DNA of 64,000 nucleotides from Pseudoxanthomonas sacheonensis (GCF_010093305.1 NZ_PDWS01000001.1:1-64000), one strand, 5' to 3'; shown: positions 8,458 to 17,485, counted from the first letter of the stretch. Numbers and translations: made by a program. The notes: a model not told the origin generated them from the letters alone.

Positions 8458-9924
8458 ATGAGCAAACTCCATATTCTCGGCATCGCCGGCACTTTCATGG
8501 GCGGCGTCGCCGCATTGGCGCGCGAGCTGGGCCATGCCGTGGAAGGTAGCGACCAGGCCATCTATCCGCCCATGTCCACCCAGCTGGAAACGCTGGGCAT
8601 CGCCTTCTCGCAAGGCTACCTGCCGCAGAACATTTCCCCCGATTGCGACGAAATCGTGGTCGGCAACGCGCTCTCGCGCGGCAACGCGGCGGTCGAGGCG
8701 GTGCTGGATGCGGGCCGCAAGTACACCTCCGGCGCGCAATGGCTGGCCGAGCACGTACTGCCCGGCCGCGACACCATCGCCGTGGCCGGCACCCACGGCA
8801 AGACCACCACCACCACCATCCTCAGCTATCTGCTGGAAGCGGCCGGCCGCAATCCGGGCTTCCTGATCGGCGGCGTGGCCGAGGATTTCGGCGTGTCCGC
8901 GCGCGTCGGGGGACATCGGCGCTCTCCCTCATCCGCCCCTTCGGGGCACCTTCTCCCGCAAGCAGGAGAAGGGAACCCGTCGTTGCCTATGGCAACGGAT
9001 TCCCCATTCGTGGTGGAGGCCGACGAATACGACACCGCGTTCTTCGACAAGCGCAGCAAGTTCGTGCACTACCGGCCGCTGGTGGCGATCCTCAACAACC
9101 TGGAATACGACCACGCCGACATCTTCCCCGACATCGCCTCGATCCAGCGCCAGTTCCACCATCTGGTGCGCACCGTGCCGCAACGCGGGCGGCTGATCGT
9201 CAACGGCGAGGACGAGCGCCTTGCCGAAGTGCTGGCGATGGGTTGCTGGACGCCGGTCGAGCGCTTCGGGCTTCAGAACGATGTGCCCGATGCGTCGCTG
9301 GAATGGAGTGCGCGCCTGCTCAACGAAGACGGCAGCGCATTCGCCGTGCTCCACAACGGCAACGAGATTGGCGTGGTGCGTTGGCCCATGCTGGGCCGCC
9401 ACAACGTGTTGAACGGACTGGCGGCGCTGGCCGCGGCGAATGCGGTAGGCGTCGATATCGCCGCCGTGATCCCGGCCCTGGCCGACTTCCGCAGCGTCAA
9501 GCGTCGCCTGGAAGTCATCGGACAGGCCGAGGGCGTCACCATCTACGACGATTTCGCCCACCACCCCACCGCCATCCAGACCACGCTGCAGGGCTTGCGC
9601 GCGAAGGTCGGCGATGCGCGGATTGTCGTAGCCATGGAGCCGCGCAGCAATTCCATGCGACTGGGCGCGCACTCGGACGCGCTGGCGCCTTCGCTGGACG
9701 GCGCCGATGCGGTGGTGTTCCTGCATCGTCCGGAATTGGCGTGGGACGCGGGCAAGGTAGTGGCCGCGATCCGCGGCGACGCGCGCACCGTCGCCGACGT
9801 GGGTGCTTTGATCGATGCGTTGCGCTCGCTGGTTCGCGACGGAGACCACGTGGTGTTCATGTCCAACGGCGGCTTCGATGGAGCGCCGCGGCGTTTTCTG
9901 GCGGCGTTGCAAAAATCCACGTAG
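8458..9924 (+). CDS. mpl: UDP-N-acetylmuramate:L-Ala-gamma-D-Glu-meso-DAP ligase, with an in-frame repeat insertion
   Basis: 488 residues against about 455-460 for most Mpl proteins. Mpl reattaches the murein tripeptide to UDP-MurNAc in cell-wall recycling. Visible: N-terminal LHILGIAGTFMGG, ATP loop VAGTHGKTTTT, VEADEYDTAFFDKRSKFVHY, NNLEYDHADIF, and the Mur-ligase C-terminal YDDFAHHPTAIQTTL. Between VSARVG and FVVEADEYD there are ~28 extra residues encoded by a palindromic repeat (8924-8999) that keeps the frame. The segment is rich in Ser, Pro and Gly and lies in a loop before the conserved VEADEYD block, so the enzyme may tolerate it. The TAG stop lies inside a family-A REP. Confidence 0.95.
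   Translation: MSKLHILGIAGTFMGGVAALARELGHAVEGSDQAIYPPMSTQLETLGIAFSQGYLPQNISPDCDEIVVGNALSRGNAAVEAVLDAGRKYTSGAQWLAEHVLPGRDTIAVAGTHGKTTTTTILSYLLEAAGRNPGFLIGGVAEDFGVSARVGGHRRSPSSAPSGHLLPQAGEGNPSLPMATDSPFVVEADEYDTAFFDKRSKFVHYRPLVAILNNLEYDHADIFPDIASIQRQFHHLVRTVPQRGRLIVNGEDERLAEVLAMGCWTPVERFGLQNDVPDASLEWSARLLNEDGSAFAVLHNGNEIGVVRWPMLGRHNVLNGLAALAAANAVGVDIAAVIPALADFRSVKRRLEVIGQAEGVTIYDDFAHHPTAIQTTLQGLRAKVGDARIVVAMEPRSNSMRLGAHSDALAPSLDGADAVVFLHRPELAWDAGKVVAAIRGDARTVADVGALIDALRSLVRDGDHVVFMSNGGFDGAPRRFLAALQKST
8924..8999. repeat. Family-G palindromic repeat inside the mpl coding sequence
   Basis: CTCCCTCATCCG, a CCCC-TTC-GGGG hairpin, CACCTTCTCCCG with its complement GGAGAAGGG, then CGTTGCC-TAT-GGCAACG. 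The same CTCATCC...CACCTTCTCCC...GGGAGAAGGG element is intergenic at 19426-19549 and, inverted, at 10727-10771. Confidence 0.85.
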
Positions 9925-10078
9925 GGTGGGCCTTGGCCCACCGCTTTTCCGTTTCAACGCCATCGCAACCTTGTGCATGGTAATGGTGGGTCGTAGGGTG
10001 GGCCTTGGCCCACCGCCTTTCCGTTCCAACGCCATCGCAATTCAATGCATGGCAATGGTGGGCCAAGGCCCACCCTAC
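9921..10078. repeat. REP array, family A
   Basis: Two direct GTAGGGTGGGCCTTGG units, each followed by a CGCCATCGCAA linker, and a final inverted unit ending CCCACCCTAC. It fills the whole space between mpl (stop TAG at 9922-9924) and the start of the LON-domain gene 2-11 bases later. Confidence 0.9.
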
Positions 10079-10089
10079 CGATGACATGC

Positions 10090-10662
10090 ATGACCGAATC
10101 GCTGCCGTTGTTTCCGTTGCATGCCGTGCTGTTGCCGGGCGCGTCGCTGGGCTTGCGCTTGTTCGAGCGCCGCTATCTGGACATGGTGCGCGATTGCGGC
10201 CGCAATGGGCACGGCTTCGGCGTGTGCATGATCCTGGCCGGCAACGAGGCCGGGGTACCGGCCTCGCCCGTCGCCTTCGGCACCGAAGCGCTGATCGAGG
10301 ATTTCGATACCGGCGACGATGGATTGCTCACTCTGCAGGTGCGCGGCGCGCGGCGTTTCCATGTCAACCGCACGCGTGTGCGCGATAACGGATTGATCAT
10401 GGGCGAGGTGGAATGGCGCGAGGCCGATCTGGACGATCCGCTGCGCCCGGAACACGCGCTGCTGGCCACGGTGCTGCAGCATTTCCTGGAAAAGATCGGC
10501 GGCGAACACAGCAAGGTCAGCAACGCGCGTTTCGACGATGCGGCCTGGGTGGGATGGCGGCTGGCCGAATTCCTGCCGCTCGAGGATGCGCAGCGATTGT
10601 CGGTGTTGCAGGAAGACGATGCGCACGAACGCTTGTCGATGCTGTTGCGGATGATGCCTTGA
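10090..10662 (+). CDS. LON substrate-binding-domain protein (Lon N-terminal-like)
   Basis: 190 residues from MTESLPLFPLH; an ATG at 10081 would add three residues. No convincing ribosome-binding site precedes either, because a REP ends at 10078. The protein is essentially one Lon N-terminal (PUA-like) domain: LPLFPLHAVLLPG, LRLFERRYLDMV, and GTEALIEDFDTGDDGLLTLQVRGARRF. It has no AAA or protease domain. Stand-alone LON-domain proteins of this length are common in proteobacteria and have no firm function. Confidence 0.85.
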   Translation: MTESLPLFPLHAVLLPGASLGLRLFERRYLDMVRDCGRNGHGFGVCMILAGNEAGVPASPVAFGTEALIEDFDTGDDGLLTLQVRGARRFHVNRTRVRDNGLIMGEVEWREADLDDPLRPEHALLATVLQHFLEKIGGEHSKVSNARFDDAAWVGWRLAEFLPLEDAQRLSVLQEDDAHERLSMLLRMMP

Positions 10663-10726
10663 ACGATTGCGTAAATCGAGTGCAGGATATTGAAAATTCG
10701 GAAGTCGGTTCGGTCAGGCAGTTGAA

Positions 10727-10771
10727 CCCTTCCCCTGCTTGCGGGGGAAGGTGCCGAAGGCGGATGGGGGC
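10727..10771. repeat. Family-G palindromic repeat (inverted copy)
   Basis: CCCTTCCCC-TGCTTG-CGGGGGAAGG followed by TGCCGAAGGCGGATG, the complement of the element inside mpl and at 19.5 kb. Confidence 0.75.
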
Positions 10772-10797
10772 GCTCTTGGCGTAGTCCATCCGATCAA

Positions 10798-11012
10798 AGC
10801 AAGAGCGTTTCGCGCGTTGCGCGAGTCACTTTTCTTTGAACGGCAAAGAAAAGTAACCAAAAGAAAGCCGCCCTAGCGGCGCGCCCAGCGATGAAGCCGC
10901 TGGGTTCGCAAATGAGGCGGGAATTTCCGGAAGGCGCATCCTGCGCCTCCGGAAACGGCGCACATCCCTGTGCGCCGCCCCTTCGGGGTTTATCCCGCCT
11001 CATTTGCCGCGC
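10798..11012. repeat. Long dispersed repeat, family H, plus an adjoining inverted repeat
   Basis: 10820-10872 (GAGTCACTTTTCTTTGAACG... ending AGCCGCCCTA) is repeated essentially base for base at 49131-49184. It contains the hairpin CTTTTCTTTG-AACGG-CAAAGAAAAG. The following ~105 bases carry inverted arms CGCAAATGAGGCGGGA and TCCCGCCTCATTTG. No gene is visible in 10663-11111. Confidence 0.85.
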
Positions 11013-11111
11013 CTCACGGGTTCTGTTGGTAACAGCCAAAGCCAAAGCCAAAGCAAGGCGTTCTGAAAGATGCCGTCGTTCGAAACACTGCGTGGAAGTC
11101 CGCAGATGGTT

Positions 11112-13127
11112 CTATTTCGCAGTGCGATCCGTCCGGATCCGCAACACAGGCACCTGCGACTCAGGATGCAAAGCGACCCGCTGCTCCATCCCCTCGGTCG
11201 CTTCGGTCAACGCTTCTAGCGACGAGCCGGCCTCGCGCAACGGCCGCCACATGCCGACCACTTCGAAGGCGCGCTGGTGCTGTAGCGTCTGCACGCTGCC
11301 GATCCATAGCGGTAGCGCCTTCTTGCCCGGGCCGTCCGGCGACAACGCCACAGGCGTTGCCCACAACCGCAGCGCCAGCATCTCGCCGGGCTGCGGTCCG
11401 TCGCGCAGCATCAGCAGGCTTTCCGCGCGGGTATCCAGCGTGGCCGGAAGCACCGGCTGCCGTTGTTCGGGAAGATCGCTGTCCAGCAGGTTGAGGGCCT
11501 GTTCCCAACCGGCTTGGTCCTGCGTCCGCCAGCCCTTCGCCTGCAGCTGCGCGCGCAGAGGAGCCAGCGGGCCGGCGACCTGCACATCCAGCGGCCAGCG
11601 CTGTTCGTCGTCGAACTCGTTGCGCCGCGCCGGCTGCTGCTGCCAGTCGTTTTCCCACCAGCGTTCCAGCGGTAGCGAAACGATGGTTTGCTCCACTTCG
11701 AATTGCGCCAGCAGCGGCGCGATGTTGCGCGGCGCGTGCCAGAGCGCGGCCACGGCGATGGCGCTGTAGAACAGCCACGCCAGCGGCTTCATCCACAGCG
11801 AGCGGACGGTGCGGCGCCGGTAGGCGATGCCCAGCACCAGCAGCCAGACGATGCCGAACAGCATTCCGCCGATGACATCGCTCAGCCAGTGCGCGCCCAG
11901 GTAGATGCGAGCGAAGCCGATCAACGCCACCACCAGGCCCGACACCAGATAAGGCCAGATGCGCCGGCGCCCCGGCAGCTCGCGCGCGATCAGCACGGCG
12001 AAGAAGCCGAAGGTGATCGTGGCCATGGTGATGGTGATCGAAGGGAAACTGAAACCGCCGCCGACCGCGGGCGGGCGCGGAAAATCCACCGACACACCCA
12101 ACCAGGCGGTCAAGGCAAGGCCGAAGGCCAGCGCCGCCAGCCAGTGCGCCGCCGCCATCCAGCGCTTGCGCCAGGCCAGATACAGCAGCACCAGCGCCGC
12201 AGCCGGGGTCAGCACTTCCCAATCGCCCAGCGAGGCGAGCGCGGCCAGCGGGTAATCGGCCAGCGGATTGCGCAAGGCCTGCATCGCCTGGTGGATGGCC
12301 AGGTCCACGCCCAGGGGCTCGCCATGCCCCAGCACCAGCGCCAGGAATGCGAACCAGATCCAGCCCATGGCCAGCAGCATCACGCCCAGCAAGGCCAGCG
12401 GCACCGATTCGCGCCGTTGCGGGTCGAATACGGCCATCGAATAACGCCCCAGCACCGGGTGCTCGTGCGACCACGCCAGCGCGCGCGCCAGCAACGAGTC
12501 GGCATGCGCGGCGAACCAGCGATAGGTGTACAGCACACCCGCCCAGGCTACGGCGATCACTACCAGCACCAATGCCAACACCAGTGCCAGCCGTCCGGCG
12601 ACCGCCGCCACCGCATCGTAGGCCTCGCCCAGCACCCATCCCGGGGCCAGGAACAGCACCGCCCAGCTGAGCGCGGCGATCAGGCTGGCCGGCAGGTAGC
12701 GGCGCCAGGGCATTTCCAACATCCCCGCGATCGCCGGCACGAAAGGGCGGATCGGCCCCACATAGCGCGCTATCAGGATGCTCTTGAGCGCATTGCGGCG
12801 GAACATGGTCTCGCCGCGGTCCAGCAGCTGCGGATACTTGCGGAACGGCCAGTGATTGCGCAGCTGCGGTCCCCAGCGCCTGCCGATCTGGAAGCTGATC
12901 GCATCGCCGGCGAACGCACCTGCCGCCGCAGATACCACCGCATAAGGCCCGGATAGTTCGCCCAGGCCTATCAGCATGCCCACGGCGAACAACAGCGGCA
13001 GCGCCGGCACGATCGCGCCCAGCACGATCAACGCATCGCAGAACGCGATGGCGAAGATCACGGCCCCCGCGGCCACGGGATGCGCAGTGATCCAGGCCAG
13101 CAGGTTGTCGAACCAGGAAGGATTCAT
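11112..13127 (-). CDS. DedA - PAP2 phosphatase - LssY-type C-terminal fusion, inner-membrane protein
   Basis: 671 residues. About 1-200 is a DedA/SNARE-associated domain (FCDALIVLGAIVPALP, AGDAISFQIGRRWG, ARYVGPIRPFVPAIAGM). About 230-440 is a PAP2-type phosphatase with several membrane helices: VSVDFPRPP (motif 1), FSFPSITIT (motif 2) and GFARIYLGAHWLSDV (motif 3). About 450-671 is a soluble LssY-C-like domain (VEQTIVSLPLERWWENDWQQ). Such fusions are thought to act on undecaprenyl or other lipid phosphates. Motif 2 normally reads PSGH, with His as general acid, but here it reads PSIT, so the phosphatase may be inactive or altered. No partner gene is adjacent. Confidence 0.9.
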   Translation of the reverse strand: MNPSWFDNLLAWITAHPVAAGAVIFAIAFCDALIVLGAIVPALPLLFAVGMLIGLGELSGPYAVVSAAAGAFAGDAISFQIGRRWGPQLRNHWPFRKYPQLLDRGETMFRRNALKSILIARYVGPIRPFVPAIAGMLEMPWRRYLPASLIAALSWAVLFLAPGWVLGEAYDAVAAVAGRLALVLALVLVVIAVAWAGVLYTYRWFAAHADSLLARALAWSHEHPVLGRYSMAVFDPQRRESVPLALLGVMLLAMGWIWFAFLALVLGHGEPLGVDLAIHQAMQALRNPLADYPLAALASLGDWEVLTPAAALVLLYLAWRKRWMAAAHWLAALAFGLALTAWLGVSVDFPRPPAVGGGFSFPSITITMATITFGFFAVLIARELPGRRRIWPYLVSGLVVALIGFARIYLGAHWLSDVIGGMLFGIVWLLVLGIAYRRRTVRSLWMKPLAWLFYSAIAVAALWHAPRNIAPLLAQFEVEQTIVSLPLERWWENDWQQQPARRNEFDDEQRWPLDVQVAGPLAPLRAQLQAKGWRTQDQAGWEQALNLLDSDLPEQRQPVLPATLDTRAESLLMLRDGPQPGEMLALRLWATPVALSPDGPGKKALPLWIGSVQTLQHQRAFEVVGMWRPLREAGSSLEALTEATEGMEQRVALHPESQVPVLRIRTDRTAK

Positions 13128-13264
13128 TGCCGCCGATTATAAGGTGCGCGCCCAGGCCGAACCTGGAGTGTGGGTTTAGACTGTGACCAGGCGTCGGGTA
13201 TGGGACATTGATGCGTGGGTGGTGGTTCCTTCGAGTCGGAATTGGAGCCCGAACCCCGGTTATC

Positions 13265-13367
13265 GTCATCCCAGCGAACGCTGGGATCCATCTTGATCTT
13301 CGCTGGGTTGAAAGTAGAACCAATAAGAGCAAAATCAAAATGGATCCCAGCGTTCGCTGGGATGACG
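13265..13367. repeat. Palindromic repeat, family F (GTCATCCCAGCGAACGCTGGGAT)
   Basis: Two inverted copies of GTCATCCCAGCGAACGCTGG, each itself a hairpin, about 55 bases apart. It lies upstream of the SDR gene. A single copy is at 48962-48988. The rest of 13128-13437 shows no gene. Confidence 0.88.
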
Positions 13368-13437
13368 ACAGAATGTTGACAAACGGCGCAACCGTTTGGG
13401 CGTGCCGCCCCACCACAAGTGCGCCACAGGACCTCGC

Positions 13438-14256
13438 ATGACCACCCTCGCAGGCAAGACCCTCTTCATCACCGGCGCCTCGCGCGGCATCGGCCTGGCC
13501 ATCGCGCTGCGGGCCGCGCGCGACGGCGCCAACGTGGCCATCGCGGCCAAGTCGTCGGTGCCCAATCCCAAGCTGCCGGGCACCATCCACACCGCCGCCG
13601 AAGCGGTGAACGCCGCAGGCGGCCAGGGTTTGGCGCTCAAATGCGACATACGCGAAGAAGACGAAGTCAAAGCCGCGGTCGCCGCCACGGTGGATCTGTT
13701 CGGCGGCATCGACATCCTGGTCAACAACGCCAGCGCCATCTGGCTGCGTGGCGCGCTGGATACGCCGATGAAGCGTTTCGATCTGATGAGCCAGGTCAAT
13801 TCGCGCGGCAGTTTCCTGTGCGCGCAGGCCTGCCTTCCGCATCTTCTGGCGGCGCCCAATCCGCATATCCTGACGCTTGCGCCGCCGCCATCGCTGGACC
13901 CGAAGTGGTGGGGACCGCACACCGGCTATACGCTGGCCAAGATGGGCATGAGTTTCGTCACCCTGGGGCTGGCGGCGGAGTTCGGGCCGCAAGGCGTCGC
14001 GGTCAACGCGCTGTGGCCGCGCACGCTGATCGCCACCGAAGCGCTGAACATGATTCCCGGCGTGGACGCCGCCAACGGCCGCAAGCCGGAAATAATGGCC
14101 GACGCCGCGCACGCCGTACTCACGCGCGGGGCCGCAGGATTCTCCGGAAATTTCCTGATCGATGACGAAGTATTGGCCGAAGCCGGCGTCACCGATCTTT
14201 CGAACTACGCAGTCGATCCTTCCAAACCGCTTTACCCCGATCTGTTCCTCGATTGA
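13438..14256 (+). CDS. Short-chain dehydrogenase/reductase, HSDL2-like
   Basis: 272 residues from the ATG at 13438. Rossmann motif TGASRGIG near the N-terminus, AAKSSVPNPKLPGTIHTAAE (the segment that marks the HSDL2 subgroup), LVNNASAIW, and the catalytic YTLAK. It is similar over its whole length to the dehydrogenase domain of animal HSDL2, without the sterol-carrier domain. In this subgroup PP takes the place of the usual Ser region before Tyr (here LAPPPSL). The substrate is unknown; lipid or fatty acyl metabolism is suggested only by the family. The glyoxalase gene follows after 35 bp. Confidence 0.88.
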   Translation: MTTLAGKTLFITGASRGIGLAIALRAARDGANVAIAAKSSVPNPKLPGTIHTAAEAVNAAGGQGLALKCDIREEDEVKAAVAATVDLFGGIDILVNNASAIWLRGALDTPMKRFDLMSQVNSRGSFLCAQACLPHLLAAPNPHILTLAPPPSLDPKWWGPHTGYTLAKMGMSFVTLGLAAEFGPQGVAVNALWPRTLIATEALNMIPGVDAANGRKPEIMADAAHAVLTRGAAGFSGNFLIDDEVLAEAGVTDLSNYAVDPSKPLYPDLFLD

Positions 14257-14291
14257 GCAGACGACTCAACGCCATCGGAGCCCCTGTCACG

Positions 14292-14729
14292 ATGAAATAC
14301 CTGCACGCCATGATCCGCGTCCACGACCTGGACGCCACCGCCAAATTCTTCACCGAAGGCCTGGGCCTTGCCGAAACCCGCCGCATCGAAAACGAAGGCG
14401 GACGCTTCACCCTGGTCTATTTCGGCGCGCCCGCCAATCCCGAAGCCGAAATCGAACTGACCTACAACTGGCCGCCCGCCGACGGTTCGCCTACCGAAGA
14501 CTACGGCAGCGCGCGCAACTTCGGCCACCTGGCTTTCGAAGTCGACGACATCTACGCCACCTGCGCGCACCTGCAATCGCAAGGCGTCGTCATCAACCGT
14601 CCGCCGCGCGACGGCCGCATGGCGTTCGTGCGCACGCCCGACCTGATTTCCATCGAATTGTTGCAAAAAGGCGGACGCCTGCCGCCGCAGGAGCCGTGGC
14701 TGTCGATGGCCAATACCGGCGTTTGGTGA
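14292..14729 (+). CDS. gloA: Lactoylglutathione lyase (glyoxalase I)
   Basis: 145 residues. It isomerises the hemithioacetal of methylglyoxal and glutathione to S-lactoylglutathione. The start at MKYLHAMIRV places metal ligand His5 as in E. coli GloA. The other ligands are visible as Glu in EIELTYNW, His in FGHLAFEVDD and Glu in ISIELLQKG. Two beta-alpha-beta-beta-beta modules fit the length. The likely metal is nickel, as in other bacterial short-form enzymes. It is co-oriented with the SDR gene upstream. Confidence 0.93.
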   Translation: MKYLHAMIRVHDLDATAKFFTEGLGLAETRRIENEGGRFTLVYFGAPANPEAEIELTYNWPPADGSPTEDYGSARNFGHLAFEVDDIYATCAHLQSQGVVINRPPRDGRMAFVRTPDLISIELLQKGGRLPPQEPWLSMANTGVW

Positions 14730-14763
14730 CACCGCAAGGAAAAGCGAGCGATCGCCCAAGCAG

Positions 14764-15351
14764 ATGTCATCGATAGTCGGCCACGGATTGGCGGGAGTCG
14801 CGGTCTATCTGGCCTGCAATCGGGCAGGGGACCAACGTGCGCTCTGGGCCCTGCCCGCTTTCGTGTTTCTCGTCGTTTGTCCTGACCTGGACTACCTGGC
14901 GATCTGGTGGTGGCATGCGCAGCCGACGTTGCGGTTGACGCACACGCTGGCGTTCGCACTGGCGGCAAGCCTGCTTATGTGGTTCCTATCCTTCGAGCTG
15001 CGCATCGAGGCGGTTGCCAGCGTCCCGTTTCCAGCGCTGCTGCTCGCCAGCGTTTCGCATCCGCTGCTGGACTTGCTGGTCGGAGCGCACGGACTGCCGT
15101 TGCTGTGGCCCTTCGCCGATCGGCAAGTGGCGTTGCCCTTCGGCCTGCTTCCAAGTGCGGGCCGATTGGCGTTGGGAAACTACTACCTGTGGCGCAATCT
15201 GCTCATTGAACTTGGCATTCTGGTTCCACTGCTCGGCTTGCTGGTGGCCGTCGCACGCGGCACCGCGCCACGCGTGCTTGTGCGCAATGCAGTCTTCGTT
15301 CTTCCGTTGTGGCTGGCGATGCTGGCATGGTCGGTATCGCTTCAGCGTTGA
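14764..15351 (+). CDS. Membrane-bound metal-dependent hydrolase, YdjM family
   Basis: 195 residues, mostly hydrophobic, with about five predicted helices. Conserved polar motifs lie between helices: SSIVGHGLAG at the start, CPDLDYL, RLTHTL and SHPLLDLL, the His/Asp set of the YdjM/DUF457 putative hydrolases. It starts 34 bp after gloA on the same strand. The family is linked to membrane phospholipid hydrolysis by annotation only. The GC content falls toward the 3' end. Confidence 0.82.
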   Translation: MSSIVGHGLAGVAVYLACNRAGDQRALWALPAFVFLVVCPDLDYLAIWWWHAQPTLRLTHTLAFALAASLLMWFLSFELRIEAVASVPFPALLLASVSHPLLDLLVGAHGLPLLWPFADRQVALPFGLLPSAGRLALGNYYLWRNLLIELGILVPLLGLLVAVARGTAPRVLVRNAVFVLPLWLAMLAWSVSLQR

Positions 15352-15702
15352 CCACAAAGCAGTTCGATTGAAAATCGCGCGAGCGTCTATCCCGATCCGT
15401 CTGCGCCGAACAAATGTAAGGCAGCTCACGATTTTAATTTTCCAGTGAGCGCTCTGCCTGACTGCTGAATTGATGTCGTTAAATACAGCTGAAAACAAGG
15501 CAAAAAATAGGCAATCAGATTCGTGATACGACGATCTAACAATCGTGATGTATCTGTAAGTCGCAGCACACTTGCATCGCAACGCGTACCGCGCTGCTCA
15601 AACCACACATGCGGCGTAGTAGGCTCGTGACGCGTCTTCGACGCGCGTCGTTCCGTCATCCTTCAGGACGGATTCCATCCCTTCACAAGGAAGAGCAAAC
15701 CT
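15352..15702 (+). promoter_or_regulatory. AT-rich leader region upstream of the S8 protease
   Basis: 350 bases without a gene and visibly AT-richer than the surroundings, particularly 15420-15560. It likely holds the protease promoter. I see no convincing -35/-10 pair or palindromic repeat. AAGGAAGAG ends ~8 bases before the protease ATG and is its ribosome-binding site. Confidence 0.4.
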
Positions 15703-17430
15703 ATGTCGTTTGTATCAAATCGTCGTATGCGTATGCATGCATTGTCATTCGCCACCGCCGTTGCGGTCTCGCTGATCGCCGCGCCCGCCATGGCCGGCAA
15801 GGTCGACCTTGCGGGTCTGGGTTCCGGGCAGACCTATGACCAGTTCATCGTCGGCTATCGCAGCGGCAGTCCGGAGCGCGGCAGCGTTTCCAGGGCGAAA
15901 GAGTCGCTGGCGCGCGCCGCATCGGCGCAGGTAGGCGGCAAGGCGCTGGCGCTCAAGCATCTGCGCCGCATGGGCATCGGATCGGACGTGGTGCGCATCG
16001 ACCGCAAGCTGGACCGGGTGGAAGCCGAATCGCTGATGCGCCAGATCGCCGCCGATCCGGATGTGGAGTACGTCGAAGTAGATCGGCGCATGCAGGCGTT
16101 CTTCACTCCGAACGATACCTATTACCTGCCACGCCAATGGGACATGTACGACACCTACGGCATCCGCGCCAATAACGCTTGGGACGTCACTCAGGGCGCC
16201 GGTGTGGTGGTGGCGGTGATCGACACTGGTATCACCGACCACAGCGATCTCAACGCCAACATCCTGCCTGGCTACGACTTCATCGATGAGGTGGCCGTGT
16301 CGAATGACGGTGACGGGCGCGATAGCGATGCGCACGACCCTGGCGATTGGATTGCCGCCAATCAGTGCGGTGGTTCGCATCCGGCACGAAATTCCAGTTG
16401 GCACGGTACTCATGTCGCCGGCACGGTGGCGGCGGTGATGAACAATGGACAGGGAGTCGCTGGTGTCGCTCCGGCGGCCAAGGTGGTGCCATTGCGTGCC
16501 TTGGGCACCTGTGGCGGCTACGATTCGGACATCGCCGATGCGATCATCTGGGCTGCCGGCGGCAGCGTTCCGGGCGTGCCGGCAAACCCGTATCCAGCGG
16601 AGGTCATCAACCTCAGCCTGGGCGGACAAGGCGCCTGCGGCTCCACCACACAGAGCGCCATCAATGGTGCGGTCGGGCTGGGGGCTACGCTGGTGGTCGC
16701 TGCAGGCAACGACAACGCACCTGCCTCGGGTTTCTCGCCGGCCAACTGCAATAACGTCATCACCGTGGGTGCGACGACCAAGACTGGAGCACGGGCTGAA
16801 TACTCGAATTACGGTCCGGCGGTCGACCTGGCCGCGCCCGGTTCAGGCATCCTCTCAACACAAAACTCAGGCACCACCGTTCCGGTGGCCGAGTCATATG
16901 GGACAAAAAGCGGAACGTCGATGTCGACCCCTCACGTGGCTGGTGTGGCGGCGCTGATCCAGTCAGTTGCGGCGATACCCAAGACTCCGGCGCAAGTCGA
17001 AGCCCTGGTCAAGTGCACGGCCACCCCGTTCCCATCGACACCTTCGCAACCCATCGGTACAGGCATCGTGAATGCCCAGAACGCGGTCAACGTCGCCTTG
17101 AGCGTGCCGCTGAGCGTTAGCGGCAACGGCGGCGCCGTTGCCGCCCAGACGGTGGGCGTGCGTACGTTGCTCGCTCCGGGACCGGGCAACGCGTCCTGCA
17201 ACACGCAGATCTTCGTGAGCGCCAACCCGGCTAGTCCTGGCAGCTTGCAGCTGCAACTGGTCGCGCCCGACGGAACGATCTACCCCTTGCCGTCGCTGGG
17301 CGGCTTCGGCACCCAGCCGTTCACGCTGAACCTGTCCGGCGAAGCGCGCGAAGGCATCTGGAAGCTGCTCGTCAACAACACGTCCTCGACCACGGCCCCG
17401 ATGCTCGGCTGGGGCATGACCTTCAACTGA
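15703..17430 (+). CDS. Secreted subtilisin-like serine protease with P domain (S8 family)
   Basis: 575 residues. An N-terminal signal peptide (basic start, hydrophobic stretch, cleavage near APAMAGK) is followed by a propeptide to about residue 135. The catalytic domain has Asp in VVAVIDTGITDHSDL, His in SSWHGTHVAGTVAAV, the oxyanion Asn in VVAAGNDN and Ser in SGTSMSTPHVAG. Paired cysteines in the domain suggest disulphides. The last ~110 residues form a P/proprotein-convertase-like beta domain. The layout matches extracellular proteases of Xanthomonas and Lysobacter, exported by Sec and then type II secretion. A strong terminator follows, so it is monocistronic. Confidence 0.95.
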   Translation: MSFVSNRRMRMHALSFATAVAVSLIAAPAMAGKVDLAGLGSGQTYDQFIVGYRSGSPERGSVSRAKESLARAASAQVGGKALALKHLRRMGIGSDVVRIDRKLDRVEAESLMRQIAADPDVEYVEVDRRMQAFFTPNDTYYLPRQWDMYDTYGIRANNAWDVTQGAGVVVAVIDTGITDHSDLNANILPGYDFIDEVAVSNDGDGRDSDAHDPGDWIAANQCGGSHPARNSSWHGTHVAGTVAAVMNNGQGVAGVAPAAKVVPLRALGTCGGYDSDIADAIIWAAGGSVPGVPANPYPAEVINLSLGGQGACGSTTQSAINGAVGLGATLVVAAGNDNAPASGFSPANCNNVITVGATTKTGARAEYSNYGPAVDLAAPGSGILSTQNSGTTVPVAESYGTKSGTSMSTPHVAGVAALIQSVAAIPKTPAQVEALVKCTATPFPSTPSQPIGTGIVNAQNAVNVALSVPLSVSGNGGAVAAQTVGVRTLLAPGPGNASCNTQIFVSANPASPGSLQLQLVAPDGTIYPLPSLGGFGTQPFTLNLSGEAREGIWKLLVNNTSSTTAPMLGWGMTFN

Positions 17431-17460
17431 TCGGGTTCTCCACGCCCAGGCACGTCTTGA

Positions 17461-17485
17461 GCCCCGGTTTGCGCCGGGGCTTTTT
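17461..17485 (+). terminator. Intrinsic terminator of the protease gene
   Basis: GCCCCGG-TTTGCG-CCGGGGC followed immediately by TTTTT, 30 bases after the stop codon. Confidence 0.95.

Noticed and set aside
11161-14112. A ~980-codon minus-strand frame across the SDR gene, repeats and DedA gene
   Set aside because: It crosses palindromic repeats and two real genes in other frames and has no recognisable domain.
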